A stretch of 64,000 nucleotides of DNA from Sarocladium kiliense (lineage: Eukaryota; Ascomycota; Sordariomycetes; Hypocreales; Sarocladiaceae). The position numbers were made by a program, and so were the translations under genes. Positions within the stretch are counted from its first letter, which is position 1. Every line of letters begins with the position of its first letter. The stretch is taken from contig JAUZTG010000048.1 of the NCBI GenBank assembly GCA_030734395.1, positions 2,976,001 to 3,040,000 of the forward strand, in the 5' to 3' direction. Below the pieces are notes generated by a model. The model ran no database searches and had not been told where the DNA came from. It worked only from the letters and a program-made list of their open reading frames with translations. This document shows positions 10,349-22,814 of the stretch, piece after piece.

Positions 10349-12954
10349 TTAGAAATCATCCTCATCCAAGCACCCAACCCTTCTCTCGCCAACCTCTCGG
10401 ATCTTCTCGCCTAAGATCGTTCTCCCATACCTCTCTGCAACCTTGCCTGCTGCCTCCATCATCCTGCCCGAGCGATCCCTCATCAGCTCCACCATCTCAA
10501 GCGCTCGCATTCCCCTCTCCTCACCCTCGCGACACTCGACGGCCAGCAGCTGCAGGAGTGTCTTGTCCATTTCAAGTTCAAGTCTTGCCAGAAGAGAACG
10601 CTGTGTATGGCTACCAGAAGTAGCTTCTACCAAATCGCGGAGCTGTGAGGCTTGGACCCCCTTGAGCATGAAGGCCTGCTCAAGGTTGCGGGTTTCCGTG
10701 CTGACGTCCTCCTCCTCTTCGTCTTCCATAGCATCCTCATCAGGGCCTCGAGGGGGTTTCTCCTTCGGTGCTGAGGACAAGGGAATCGAGAATTCGAACT
10801 CGGATAGGAGTGGCCGAGGGAAGTAGGGATACTGATCTCCGCCTTTGAGGATAATACAGTGGAATTTGTTGTCTGCCACAGCAATAGGGAAGTAAGTCTC
10901 GTTCTTGCGGCCAGACGCGAGTCGAGGGAGCAGCTTTGTGTCAAGCAGAGGCACCCAGCTGGCCCGCGAAGGTTGCCTCCAGTGCAGAAGCGTAAGCAAT
11001 GTGCCCGTAGAGTCGTAGATGCAAGGGTCCTAAGTTTTTGTTTAGTGTATGACGGTGATGAGCTGGATCTTGCTCTACTCACCCCATTGTCCGAGAAGAA
11101 GACACTCTTGAGGGTGACACCTTCAGGTAATGCCACAGTATCCTCATTTTGGCAGATTTCGTCCCGCTTTACATTCTCAATGGTGTACAATAAACGGGCT
11201 CTGCCATCTGGGCAGACTGGGCCGTTGCCCATTGTGAGAACGTAGTCCCTCCAGCTGGCGCAGGTCACCATCGGTGAGCTCTTTGGTCGGTAGACGCGGT
11301 AAGGCATGCCAAACAGCGTAAAGACGCGGACGTAATTGGCGCTTGTGGTGACGGTAACGAAAGACTCGCTTAGCGACATCGCAGTGATGGCTTCACCCTT
11401 GGGGAGCTCTATGCGCCAGTCTGACCGCTGCGTCCAGGTCTCATGAGGCCTGTAGAAAATGGTCGCTGGCCTGTCCTCTGTTGGCGGGCATGAGAAGAGC
11501 GTGCCCTTCTCATTGAGGCATGCCTTATCGTAGAGGAACGTGTCGGTGAAATGGAAATCTCGCTGGAACTCATGATCGTAAAATTCGACAGTGACGGTAT
11601 GGTGTGAGTCCTGGTCTACCGTCCAAACGAAGCCGATAAGATTCAGGCAAAGGTACTTCCGATTGCCGCGCCAGGGAGTGCTTCCTGGCTGGAAAGCATC
11701 GTGGTATTGTGCTTCGATGTGTCTCCTCTTGTTCGCATAGGGACCAACTTGTTCGCCTCCGTCCCAGCCTCTTTTCTGTGGTGCACCAGTCGTGTAGCCA
11801 GCACCATCATCATCTACAACGAAGTCATCCTCCTCACCGTCGCCTTCCTCGGCCCCGAGAAATGAGTCCAAGCTGCCAAGTGACTCCCGTCGAGGTCGTG
11901 ATGGGATTTCATGTGACTTCTGTCCATTGACCTGCGGAAGATTCCGGCGGTTGCCAGAGATCTCTGCCAATGGGTCGTGGATGAAGGGTGCTGGCTGCAC
12001 AGGCAACTTGAGGAGGGGGAAGTATTGCTCGGAAAGGAAGTCGTTGTGGATGTAGACTTCACCGCCGGATGTGGTGAAGGAGACGATGTTCTGCGTCGGA
12101 TGCCAGGCAATGTCATTCACATTACTGAAGTCATAGCGAGAGACAACGCTTTGGGACTTGGTCTCCCAGACCAGCATCTTGCCCTCCTTGTCTGCTGACA
12201 CCATCAAGGCTCCGTTCGGTGACCAGGCGAAGGCAGTGATATCTCTTCCGTGCGCATCCTCGAATGCCCGTTGCTTCTCCCAGTCATTCTTGGAAATGGT
12301 CTGGAGGTTGTGGATGGGCGTTACTGCAGCGAACATCCTTCCGTCTGGATGCCACCTGACCTCAGTGGATTTCATGTCAGCGTCACTGTCCACTGTGCCA
12401 ATGATGCCGTCCACCTTTCGGATTAACTCGGGCTCTTCTGCGGTCATGGAGTATACGTAGACAATTCCGTCTGTACAGGAGACCGCTGCAAGTCGGCCAT
12501 GGGGATCGAAGCTGACGTTCCTTGCTGCACGATTGTGTTCCCTCAGGTGCTTGATCTGGGAAATGTCTTGTGTGTTGACAACCTTGACACTGAGCTCATC
12601 GCTTGCCACAGCACACCACTTCGAGTCTGGTGTGAGAGCAACGTCGCGAATGGGCAAGGAGGTGCGAAGAAGGAATCGTTCGAACATCGCGTTGTCGATA
12701 GAGTAGAGACTGACGGTGCCATCCTCGGATCCGACGACAAAGAAGTTGTTGCTTGCGGCGACCGCGACATTTTGTTCTTGGCAGTCATCAATGTTGGTTG
12801 GTTCGCCGTCTGAACCTGTTTTGTAGAGTCGAATTGTGTTGTTGGAGCCGACAGTAACCAGGCGAGCTCCGTCCGGAGTGTAGGCGCACCGGGTGGTTCC
12901 TTGAGTATGAGCCGGTCGAGGCCGTGGCCGACTGGAAGCTGATGTCCCATTCAT
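10349..12954 (-). CDS. mcl1: Mcl1/Ctf4 (AND-1) replisome hub protein
   Basis: Replication-fork adaptor that links the CMG helicase to DNA polymerase alpha and supports sister-chromatid cohesion; nuclear. Two exons: 12954-11083 and 11029-10349, with a 53-nt intron 11030-11082, give 850 residues. An N-terminal WD40 propeller (about residues 15-320) starts with AHTQGTTRCAYTPDG. An acidic linker follows (GDGEEDDFVVDDDG). The central SepB/Mcl1 beta-propeller covers about residues 430-720 (NLIGFVWTVDQ, FFSDNGDPCIYD across the splice), and a helical acidic/charged C-terminal bundle closes the protein. The start is ATG 12954, where similarity to the family begins. The divergent promoter contains an MCB-like site. 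Confidence 0.9.
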
Positions 12955-13304
12955 CGTGAAATGTACTTCCAACGCTCTATTGATCGAGGTACTGAGGTCT
13001 TTCACGCTTGTTACCACTCGTACGGTCAAAGTCTGGTGGTGGACGTCGTGCCTGTACAAGATAGTGTCCTGTGGAGCGAGGGAGACGCGTTGAGCGCGTC
13101 GCAATTAAAGCGAGGCGCGCTCAGTGAGCAGACCCCGCGATTGGTGAGCTATGCCCCACCCTCGGCTTCCCTTCCAGAACATCTACCCTATTCCAACAAT
13201 TTCGAAGACTTCAGGCAGCAGAGTAATCTTCTCTTCTCTCATAATTTGGATTCATACTAGTCTTTGCCAGAGATTGAGTCTCTCTGCTTCTCCGTTGAGG
13301 CAAT
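12955..13304. promoter_or_regulatory. Divergent promoter of mcl1 and a WD40 gene, with MCB site
   Basis: A 350-nt spacer. The hexamer ACGCGT, the core MluI cell-cycle box bound by MBF, lies at 13085-13090, about 130 nt upstream of the mcl1 start. A second CGCGT-type core (GCGCGTC) follows at 13094-13100. G1/S control of mcl1 would suit its replication role, but this is inferred. Confidence 0.5.
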
Positions 13305-14584
13305 ATGGAGTCGTCTAATCCCGACCACTTCTTCCAGACTGAGTGCGACCCCTATTCCAGCTTTTCGTTCCAAGCCACACCGCTGATATATCAACGCAGT
13401 GCTACTCAGGCTCAAAGGGAGCGCAGAGCTCTGAAGTCATCCAACAAGCATGGAAATCCTTTGGCAATGAAGTCCAAGATCCTGGCAGCTGTAGCCGATC
13501 CTCAAGCTCCAGCTTCTGGGATCTTCATTGCAGAGTCTGCCGGCCCAGTTCGCCGTCTCGCGCTTGATGTACGTTGTTCATATCTGTAGCCGGGCCGTGA
13601 TTCCTGACCAGCTTGTAGTCCTCGGAGCCGAAGCAGACATACCGTGGCCCTACTGCGCCGACAACGTGTGTGGCTGTTGGCGGAGGCAAGGTCTATGCTG
13701 GGTCATGGGATAAGGACATTTGGTCCTGGGACATCGAGACCGGCAGCTCCGGACGCAAGTTCAGCGGTCACTCTGATTTCGTGAAGACACTACTCTATAC
13801 AAGTCTCGGTGGCAAAGAGGTCCTCATCAGTGGTGGTGCTGATAAAAAGATCCTCGTATGGGACATCGCATCAGGCAAGAGGCTGCACACCCTTCAGGAC
13901 CCCTCAACGACTATGATGGCACTGCAACATCTCGCCATAGACCCGGCTCTTACTTCAAAAGACGAGATCATTCTCGTCAGTGCAAGTAGTGATCCCCATA
14001 TCCGCCGTTGGAAGATCACTCTCGACGGCTATGAGCAGCTTGCTGAGACCTTCCACGATCGCCCAGATGCTGAGCGCCTCACCATTCAGGAGCATGAAAC
14101 AAGCGTCTACAAACTTCACTTTGACCTGACTGACGACTCGGCTGACCTGTGGACTGCAAGTGCAGACGGCACGGCCAAGTGCCTTTCCCGCGCCCGCAAT
14201 TTCGTCACTGAGGACACGTTTGAGCACAAGGACTACGTACGCGCCGTAGTTGCCACGGATGCATGGGTCATCACTGCTGGTCGTGATGAGAATGTCAAGG
14301 TTTGGGACCGTGCATCTGGAAAACTGCAGTATACTCTTGACGGCCATTACGAAGAGGTCACGGATCTGGTCCTGCTTCCTGCCGCGAACGGCCTGCCACA
14401 AAGGATTTGCAGCGTCAGCATTGATCGGACAGTACGTACGTGGCCGCTCGCGAAGAAAGAGCTGGATGATTTGGTCGAGCAGATGAAGGCACCGCCGAAG
14501 GAGGAAGAGGTCAAGACAGAAGGCAATGGCGGCATGACTGCGGAAGAAGAGGCAGAGCTGGCGGAATTGCTTGACTCCGACTGA
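13305..14584 (+). CDS. WD40-repeat protein with acidic tail
   Basis: Two exons, 13305-13568 and 13619-14584, with a 50-nt intron 13569-13618 (GTACGT...TTGTAG), give 409 residues. Several WD40 blades are visible: VYAGSWDKDIWSWDIETG, LISGGADKKILVWDIASG, LVSASSDPHIRRWK, LWTASADGTAKC, VITAGRDENVKVWDRASG and ICSVSIDRTVRTW. Together they form a single propeller. The end is acidic and helical (EEEAELAELLDSD). I do not recognise a specific orthologue. A scaffold role is all the fold supports. It is head to head with mcl1. Confidence 0.85.
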
Positions 14585-17500
14585 ATGAGGCCGGTGAATA
14601 TCATGGCCATGTCCACCTTTCGTTACCTACCCTAAGAGCCTCCATATTCTCCACGGAGTGTGGGAGATCCGTAATGTGATCCTCGACACCTCGAAAGACC
14701 TCGTCTGCCCCGACAGAATCCCAGTCGCTGCCCTGGCCCAATCGAGCTCAATCAGAACCCCCCTGTCCAAGAGTGAACTAGGTTCAGCTCGCCAATCTCC
14801 CGAAGTGGTCAATAAGAACGATCAATGGACAGATGATCCGCCACAACAAAAAGAAACACGGCAAATTCCTGACTGCCGATCTTTCTTCAGCGTGGTTCCT
14901 TGCTGTCCCGCTCTGGGTGGGTGATAAAGAATGATCGCCCACGAATCACTGAGATGCGGCTGAGGAAAACCCCTGAAGCAGATCCTCCGGCATTACATTT
15001 AGGGTCAGGCGGGAAGTGTGATAAGAGTAAACACCCAACATAAAAAAGCAAGGTCAGCAATGCCTTGAAATTTGGCCACTGCAGAACAATCGAAAGCCGT
15101 GCAGCTAGGATCACGCATAGGCTAACCGACGAACGAAGCCTCATTACGTGGGCTCTCTACAACATAGTTGACCCCCTTGGCGCCACTTAAACTCAACCCA
15201 AGAGCTGGTCCGGTGGTCGGAGAACTACCACTAGGAGATTTCCTCAACCCTTGCCTGACTAGCCAGGGAATTACTTCAAGGGTACTCGGAGATCACTATT
15301 TGAGCCCCAGTCTAGAAAGAAACTCAATACCGGAAACTCGGGAGCCCCAGGAGTCCATGAGAATTGGCTTTCTGGGGACTGGGCGAATCCTTGTAGAAAA
15401 AGGGGTCGCCGACATCTACTGCTGTCTCTGGAGGGCAATTTGATCCGAGTCCAGCCTCAAAGAAGCAACAAAGCCAGTAGGAAATTTCGCCTCTGCCGTG
15501 CAAGTAGGCGTCGGGATATGCCTCGCCAAAATCCCGTGCCAATACATATGCGGGCTGCCGATGATACGGGGCGGTTAAGCTGTATTACGCGAAAGATGCG
15601 ACCGCCACTGTGATACGTCAACACAACTTTGCTCTGAACCGTAATTAGACAGACTGCATCCAAGGGCCTGATGCACCTGGATTGTGCTCACTTGAACAGT
15701 GCCTATGGCCACGACGACACCCTAAATAGATCTCAACGAGTCAACATTCAGTCGGTGAACGGGAGAGAGTCATGAGCTGACGTTTCAGGTCAGACCGTTG
15801 AGCCCATTTTCTCAGCCAATGTCATCGATCACCAATCTTCGGGGCACCAACACCGGGACCCTCTTCACGCTCGTGCATTGAAGGATTGCGCAGCCGGTGG
15901 GCCAGTGTGGTCGTCAAGCTCAGGCCAGCCTTTAGTCGGAGCAAACGGAGTAGTGCTAGGCGCAATCTAAGACTCCGCTGTCTGTTGGCGACGATGAACG
16001 ATGATCGACCAGTGGGGCACTTCATTGGGACATTGCAGTCTTCCTTAGTTGTTCCAACATGGATCCGCGTTTCCGCGAGTGACACCGAGTCGGCGTGGTG
16101 GGCTTTTCCCACGCAGGCAAAACACAGCGAAGGCGAAGTACAAATGCTCCAGCGGATTCCCTAGTCGAAACCTCAGGTGCAACCGTTTGTCTGTGCGCTA
16201 TGGGCTTCTCTTGAAAAGCACAGACAGTAGATCGAGACCGATGCTCCAAGCATATAACAGGGCCAGCCACAAACCGACTCTGGCCGGAAACGTCATACGA
16301 CGCTCCGACTTTCCCTATCCTGCTTTCTATCGAGGCCACAGTTTCACCATACGTACTATTGATCAGTTGAGCCGGGAGGTTACCGAAGCGTTTCCCATGT
16401 GCCCGAAATAGCTGACTGCACAGACCATGAGCAGGGTCACCAAACGTCTGAACGTCGCTCGATCACTTCGTTAAGCCGTAGCTGGGACGCATTAAGCGCG
16501 CGGGAGACTCTCTTGAATACGACGATTCGTGACACATGTCTATTGCATGCATACATCGATAGCAACAATTTTCTGGAGATGTGGTTGCCAGCGCTTAGAA
16601 GGTGACGATAAGATTGACTCTGGGCGCAAACCTGCGCCGAGTGCAAGAGGATAGAGGCATATACTATCACCCGAGAGGATCGCAGCGTGCATAAAACCCG
16701 CGGCCCGGCAGATCGAAGCGGGGGTGGATTGTTGAAGATGTTCAGTGCCAGGATCATCGTAGATAACTCAAGGCTGCTGATGATTCAAAGCTGGATCGCA
16801 TGTCCACAGCCTGACTCTTGCCTGCAGTCGACTAATGCACGGCGACAAGGAATGACCTTGTACGAGTAAACAGCGGTCGTATCTTCACTGAAGACGTATT
16901 CCATCTCGTACACCGCTCGCGGCAGGCATAAGCATAGCAGAAAGACGTGAGCCTTGTTGAAGGTCCAAGGTCTTGTCTCTGTCTCACCTATTCTCCACAG
17001 GACGTATGTAGCAAGTCCAGAAGGTGACATAACTGAAGATTGGTTATTCGCAACATGGCAATAGGTGGGCATGGACTTCCAGTACTACGGCGAGGAAACA
17101 TCGTTGACTATGTCGAGTGTTCGCAAACATACAGTTCTGGGTCACTGCGCCTCGGGAAGCATACGAACTATTCGGAGTCGCCAAAGGACCGAATGGCTCC
17201 TAGCATCGTGTTCGGCTAGAAACAGTTTGAAGCGGTATCCGCCAAAAGGAGTTCCCCTTATGGTGCAGACAGCCACCTGGGCGCAGTGTAACATCAAAAC
17301 GGCGAGGAACTTGCTACACCTTGACGAGGTAACACGGGCGCAGATGCTGGCGCAAATGCTTACATGGCAGACGCATCAAACCATGTGTTCAAGAAGAGAG
17401 TTCCAGCCACATTGTTTCTGTCAAACAGCGTTTGCACCAATCGACTAAACTGCGCGGAGTAAAGAGCAACGCAAGGGACCGACTCCTGCTTGTGTCTGAC

Positions 17501-19739
17501 GTGTTGCTCTAACCGCAGTCAGTCTCCTCCTTGTCACCTCAGAAAGAAGGGTTGGCCAGTAGCAGAATCACAAGGAATTGCCTGTATGCAGTCGCAAGGA
17601 GTCGTGGAAAAAGGCCCAGACCATGTGTGCTCAGACCTGGGTTGCCACGCTGGTGCGGATCGAGCAGGCTACCAATGGCCGTCCAGGTTACGGATATCAG
17701 CGACACGAGAGCATGAGAGCGAGACATTGAGGCATGGCTTGCGTAGTGCGCTTCCGCAGACCCTCTGGTTCGTCGCCGTCAAAGGATGCCGTGCGTGGGG
17801 TGAGGTCCATCTCAGTCCTGGCGCGTTGCAGGACAGAGCGCTGGCCTCCTTAGCGTTGATTGTATGGGTATGCCACTGGCAGCCAAGAAGAGAAGTAAAG
17901 CGATTCAGTCAGGCCATGTCTTTCGCTGTGCTGACGACACCGCTTCGCCCTTGCAGCATGAGGAGTTCGTGGAGTACCGGTGAGGCGGATCAGAGAGGGT
18001 TCACCTTGTAGGAGTCGGCGATGTCTGAAAGTGCATCCCGGCCTTAGGCACCAAAGCACGTGAGGGCGACTGCCTCCTCCCTGGACCTGCAAGGCACGGG
18101 GTGCAAGTTGGTAAGAGCTCGCCTCGAGACGGCAGCCAAACATCAATGTGATGAAAGCAAAAAGAAAAAAGAAGAACGAGCTCTGCCACGACAGCCTTGG
18201 ACTCTGTGCAGCTTCCAATGGCTTGAATTGACCACATCAGTCCTCTCCACCACTTTAGGGCGTGTTTGGGCAAGCTCTCTCCCCAATCCCACGCCATCAA
18301 CGCCCCCTGGTCGAAGCCGACTCTGGAATGGCCGCCACCCCTGTCGCGGGATGCAAGGACCCTGCCTGTTGCTTTACTTCTGTTGGCATGATCTTGGTCC
18401 TCTACTTGGCCCTGAGCTTACCGGTCGCTTGTTTCCAATGCCGAGTGGCTTCCACGGGGATCCTTGCCTCCCCTTGCAGCTCGCAACGCTGAGTATGGTG
18501 CGATTTATGCTGTGTAAGCGCTGAACTTTCTCTCCTAGCTCTCCAAGATGTATGCCTGCAGATGCACTAACGTGCTATGATCTTCTGATCCGGGCCTCCT
18601 CGCTGGGTCAAATAAAAAAGCGTTTGAAGAGTCTGGACAAGTTACTCGACGATGCTTGTGGTACGCAACCACCGGGCAACCAGCGCACGCGTCCGCGCCC
18701 TGAGCACAGGCTGGACATCGGCAGTGCCGGCCGCTACCTGAAGCCCTGGTAATGGATATCGGAGCTTATGGACAAGGTGGCGCGCTCGCTTGCTGCGAGG
18801 AAACGAGAAGAGTGATATGGTCGACCCATCTACCAAAGGCCAATCATGGCTCGCAACACCGAGCGCCTGGCTCTAGTCAAGTCCAGGCTAGGCTGTGTCG
18901 TGGATCACATCAATGATCAACGTACTCCGTAGTACCATCACACCCATCACAAGCCAGGAAGAAGCACAGAGGTGCAGCACACGGCGTGGCCTTGCATACC
19001 AGGACTAGCCATCTCAAGATGGTATGGTTGCGTCTTGATGGGGACTGGGATGGAGGTTGGACCCAGCAGCAAGCCGTCTTAGGCTTCATGATCCATGCTT
19101 GTCCCCCGAACGCCCCTCCCCCCCATTTCCGGCCCCTGGTCACCTCCATGAGCGAGCTCATGGAGATGGCCATGGCTGGCCATGCAAGGCACAACGAGGG
19201 CCGGCGACGCTTGTATGTAAGTCAGTGCTTCCATCGATTCTTGACTTCATACCCTTCCCAGTTGTTATCCTGATCCCACTTACCTTGACAGAGCACCATA
19301 CTTCAAAGTCTCGCCATTCGGTTGTTCCCTTCTTTTCCCTCTTACAACCAAGTACCTCTGTCAGTTGGTGCCAATCTCATGAAGCACCACGATATTCAAC
19401 TCACTTCTCTGTTCCAATTACTCACTGTTCCCCCTTCAGTCCGTCATTTTCCATCCTCACTTCATATCCTCTTATGACTCCTTGAGTCGCGTGGCATCTC
19501 TTCGCAGACCAACCACGTGGAGTCTCACTATACGCTTTTTCACGACTGTCCTTCATTTCCCACCCCATCTTGTCCATGGACTTGCCCGTCACATATTGAT
19601 TGCTCAGCTTGAGTGTACCCTGTTCCCGAGCCCAACGCTCTAGGACTTTTCTATCCCATTCGGTTCCTATTTTCGCTTGATGCCTTCGCACTCATCAAGT
19701 GCCCAGCCTGATCTGCACAGGCCACAGCGGGTGTTCAAC
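14585..19739. other. 5.2-kb gene-poor stretch
   Basis: No frame here has a known domain, a convincing start or consistent splicing. The longest open frames (about 150-170 codons, near 17490-18524) overlap others on both strands and look like chance. Base composition is ordinary rather than strongly AT-rich, so it is not an obvious RIP-destroyed transposon. I found no tRNA T-arm or rRNA. The last 500 nt are pyrimidine-rich and probably form the promoter and leader of the gene at 19740. Confidence 0.5.
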
Positions 19740-22700
19740 ATGGCGAGTACACGAGAACGCCAGGGCAGTATCGTGGCCTTCGATGGTCAGCCTGAGAACG
19801 TCACAACTCAGCTCAGACTGCTTCCAACGTCTCCGCACATTCTGATCCTCCCTGGCATTCAATCTTACACCCAGGATGAGACGGAGAACAGCCCCTTTGA
19901 CATTCCAAATTTCATTCGCGATGTACACTTCGCGCTCGCGAACCGCAACAAGGTGGCCAAGACGTTTCTGGAGCGCTCGACTACAGACAACAAGCGCCTT
20001 GTCTTCATGAACGGCGGCACCTCAAATGCGCAAGCCATTTGTGTGCGAGCAATTATGAGACACCAAACCGATGGAGACTGGCTTGAGGCCCAGAACATAT
20101 TTGACCATCTGGTTCAAGGTGGTCTACACGGGCTCGAAAAGCAATGGGCAACCTGGAAGGATCAAACCTGTCGCCGACCGGAATCAGTTGCCTCTAAATC
20201 AGGGGCAGCCCAGTTTGTGGCACAACCAGAGAAATCACAGTCTGAAGACCAGACAGAGGATCCAATCACCAAAGCCATGAGAGCAGCCGACGCTCTCGAC
20301 CGTGAAACCGAAAGCCTTCAACAGTCGAATGAGCTCGACCTCACTCTCACGACCCGACCACGATGCAACAGTCTGCCTCTGTATGGCTACACAGACAGCT
20401 TCAATGATGCCGCGCCTTTCTTTGTCTTTGGCGCACAGTCCAAGGGTCCTAGAGATCGCACCGTCGCCTGCACAGCGTCGACGAACATGCTTCTCTCGCC
20501 CACAACGCCTCGCTTCGCAGTCACCCACTACGATGATTCCGTCAAGGAACTGTCCCATCATGACTTTGCAGGCACTGCATCCCCAAGCTGCATCGGCGAG
20601 TCATACGGTCCACCGACCGCTTCCATGTGGTCTCCTATGACATTCGATTACTTCACACCCCGCACGGCAACTTTTAACCCTCGATCTCCTGGCAACTCGA
20701 CATTTGGAGAGTCATCTCTCATTGATGTTACCTCTCCTGGTGGTCTTCATCCACCACCCGCGCATCGTCGAATCCGGTCGCTTGACAGGATGTTCCCGAT
20801 GACACCCAAATACGGGGATGTAGGCATCGACGATCTCGCATCAACTCCAACTGCTGTAGCGACACCAACGCCTCGTGTTGAGACATTTGGCTACTCGTCG
20901 AGGAAGCCAGGTTCTTGGGACGTATCAGGGCAGTCTCTCGACACGTCTATTCAAGATGTTGCCTTTGTCAAGGCAGCGAGGACAGTCACAATGAAGCCAA
21001 GTCGCGGCACTATCATTTTCGACCCGGTTCCTAAAGACAAGAAACGTCGAGCTGTACAGTCAGTTTATGTTGACAAAGGCACGGACGCTGAGATTGTTGT
21101 GGTCCCCGAGCCGGCTTTTGAGCCGCTCTTCGTTATGGACGAAGACCTGGTCGTCCATATAAAGGATGAAATTCCTGACCCTGTACTGGACCGGGCTATC
21201 CAGGCCTTCAGGGACGGTGTCTACCCTGTTTTGGCGTCATGCATGAGCGACTCGAAGCCCAGTGGAACACCAGTTGAAGATACTTCCTCGGCAACAGATC
21301 AGGGCGAGCTCATCCCGGAGCAATCGGGAGTACCAATTACTATTGCGTCGCCACCTATGGATATTGACGAATACGACCCCTTTGCATATACGCACCCCCC
21401 TCGACCAGTATCGAAGCCAACCTCCATCGCTCTTCAGGTGTCTGTTGAGCGACCACCAACCCCAGATGAAACTCCAACCCCTTCCATCGCTGAAAAGCAG
21501 GACAAATTTCGAGACTTTATCATCTCCAGCAAGCAGACAGCCGTTGCTGTCCAGAACTCCTTGAGGTCCATCCTTAACACTTACTTTCCGCCCGAGTCCC
21601 AGGGATACCGCCAGTTCCAGTTCTCTCTTCTTCCAGAGCTTGAGGCATTGTGGGAGCCCATATTCCGCCAGGCAGAACCAGGGAGTCCACGCAAAGATAA
21701 TCGAAGGGTGGATCAAATCATTGCAATCGGCTCCCAAAGGGATGTTGGAAGAGAATACTCCGTGTCTATCATGGGCCAATTAGAGAATTTGGGCAAGAAG
21801 AGCTCGGGTCTTACTCGCAGTGGGCGACTCGATTTCAGGTCAGTACTTCAATTCCAACGCTGGATGAACCGTGGATCAGCTTCTAACATCCATCATAGGT
21901 ATATCCTGGCTGCTGCCATTCAAACCTTCACAGCTCAACCATTGGCACACCAAACCACAAACAATCCGTTCAATAACCCTTACATTCTGGCCACACTGCT
22001 GATACCTCAACTCGAGACTTACTTGGCTCTCCACTCTGAGGTTAGGTATCTCATTCTGGAGTACCCTCCTGAGCATCTCGGGACGGTTCTTGCTATGCAA
22101 AAGCTTGTTGGCGTTGATCTCATGAAAGTCGCCCAGATCATTGACTCCCGTTCTACGGAAACTCTGCCGTTCACCCATATCCGTGGCGTGTCGATTGGAA
22201 GCCAAGCAGGGGTGGGCAGCAACTCTGGAGCTACCCGCCAGTCAAAGCCCATTCATTCTTCATTCGCAGCGGAAGCACATCTTTCGAAGGCGAACTTTCT
22301 CCTCACGGCCAGCGCGTCTGAGACGGAGATTGCCACATTTATATCGACGGTGTCCAAGATACTGTCTGACGTGTCAGACTTCTATATCCCGGAACCGAAG
22401 CCATCGTCCAAAAAGCCTTCCCCTCGGAAGTCTAAGCCCGCACCACTGCAAAGCACCTTCACGGCATTCCCCAAACAGTCTATTGCCATCCCCTCAACCC
22501 CCACCACTCCGATTCCTGGTTTAACTCCACGGGCTGCGTCTCCGGCGTTGTCCACGCGCGCACCTTCCGTCTCGGACACCCTCAGGACGGCCAAATCGTC
22601 CAAGAGCAGGATTCACTCCCATACCCGGAACAAGTCCAAGGCCTCACGACGCGGTAAACAGGCTGCTGATGCTGCTTCAATGTATACCTTCGATCCGGCC

Positions 22701-22814
22701 GAGGATAGTGACTATGACTTTGAAGAAAAGAGGCTTATGCCACTCTTCCTCCAGAAGCCGAAGCGAAGAAAGGGCGACAGCCGCAAGGCTCTCAGATTCC
22801 TGGGGCTGGCATAA
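19740..22814 (+). CDS. Conserved fungal 'gastric mucin-like' protein
   Basis: A large fungal protein of a family commonly annotated as gastric mucin-like; function unknown. The N-terminal conserved block (QGSIVAFDGQPENVTTQLRL ... KRLVFMNGGTSNAQ) is followed by a long Ser/Pro/Thr-rich low-complexity middle. A conserved helical domain (about residues 600-830, including VDQIIAIGSQRDVGREYSVS) and a basic C-terminus (HTRNKSKASRRGKQ, PKRRKGDSRK) follow. The frame is open for 1,024 codons. Even so, 21839-21898 looks like a real 60-nt intron (GTCAGT, CTAAC branch, CATAG) whose removal keeps frame (LDFR|YILAAAI), leaving 1,004 residues. ATG 19740 (AACATGGCG) is preferred over an earlier in-frame ATG at 19680. 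There is no signal peptide. Confidence 0.8.
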   Translation: MASTRERQGSIVAFDGQPENVTTQLRLLPTSPHILILPGIQSYTQDETENSPFDIPNFIRDVHFALANRNKVAKTFLERSTTDNKRLVFMNGGTSNAQAICVRAIMRHQTDGDWLEAQNIFDHLVQGGLHGLEKQWATWKDQTCRRPESVASKSGAAQFVAQPEKSQSEDQTEDPITKAMRAADALDRETESLQQSNELDLTLTTRPRCNSLPLYGYTDSFNDAAPFFVFGAQSKGPRDRTVACTASTNMLLSPTTPRFAVTHYDDSVKELSHHDFAGTASPSCIGESYGPPTASMWSPMTFDYFTPRTATFNPRSPGNSTFGESSLIDVTSPGGLHPPPAHRRIRSLDRMFPMTPKYGDVGIDDLASTPTAVATPTPRVETFGYSSRKPGSWDVSGQSLDTSIQDVAFVKAARTVTMKPSRGTIIFDPVPKDKKRRAVQSVYVDKGTDAEIVVVPEPAFEPLFVMDEDLVVHIKDEIPDPVLDRAIQAFRDGVYPVLASCMSDSKPSGTPVEDTSSATDQGELIPEQSGVPITIASPPMDIDEYDPFAYTHPPRPVSKPTSIALQVSVERPPTPDETPTPSIAEKQDKFRDFIISSKQTAVAVQNSLRSILNTYFPPESQGYRQFQFSLLPELEALWEPIFRQAEPGSPRKDNRRVDQIIAIGSQRDVGREYSVSIMGQLENLGKKSSGLTRSGRLDFRSVLQFQRWMNRGSASNIHHRYILAAAIQTFTAQPLAHQTTNNPFNNPYILATLLIPQLETYLALHSEVRYLILEYPPEHLGTVLAMQKLVGVDLMKVAQIIDSRSTETLPFTHIRGVSIGSQAGVGSNSGATRQSKPIHSSFAAEAHLSKANFLLTASASETEIATFISTVSKILSDVSDFYIPEPKPSSKKPSPRKSKPAPLQSTFTAFPKQSIAIPSTPTTPIPGLTPRAASPALSTRAPSVSDTLRTAKSSKSRIHSHTRNKSKASRRGKQAADAASMYTFDPAEDSDYDFEEKRLMPLFLQKPKRRKGDSRKALRFLGLA

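Noticed and set aside
12955..13104. 50-residue N-terminal extension of Mcl1
   Set aside because: Family similarity begins at ATG 12954; the extension has no conserved features and crosses the promoter with the MCB site.
17490..18524. Possible gene in the gene-poor stretch
   Set aside because: Overlapping frames on both strands, no splice logic, no domain.
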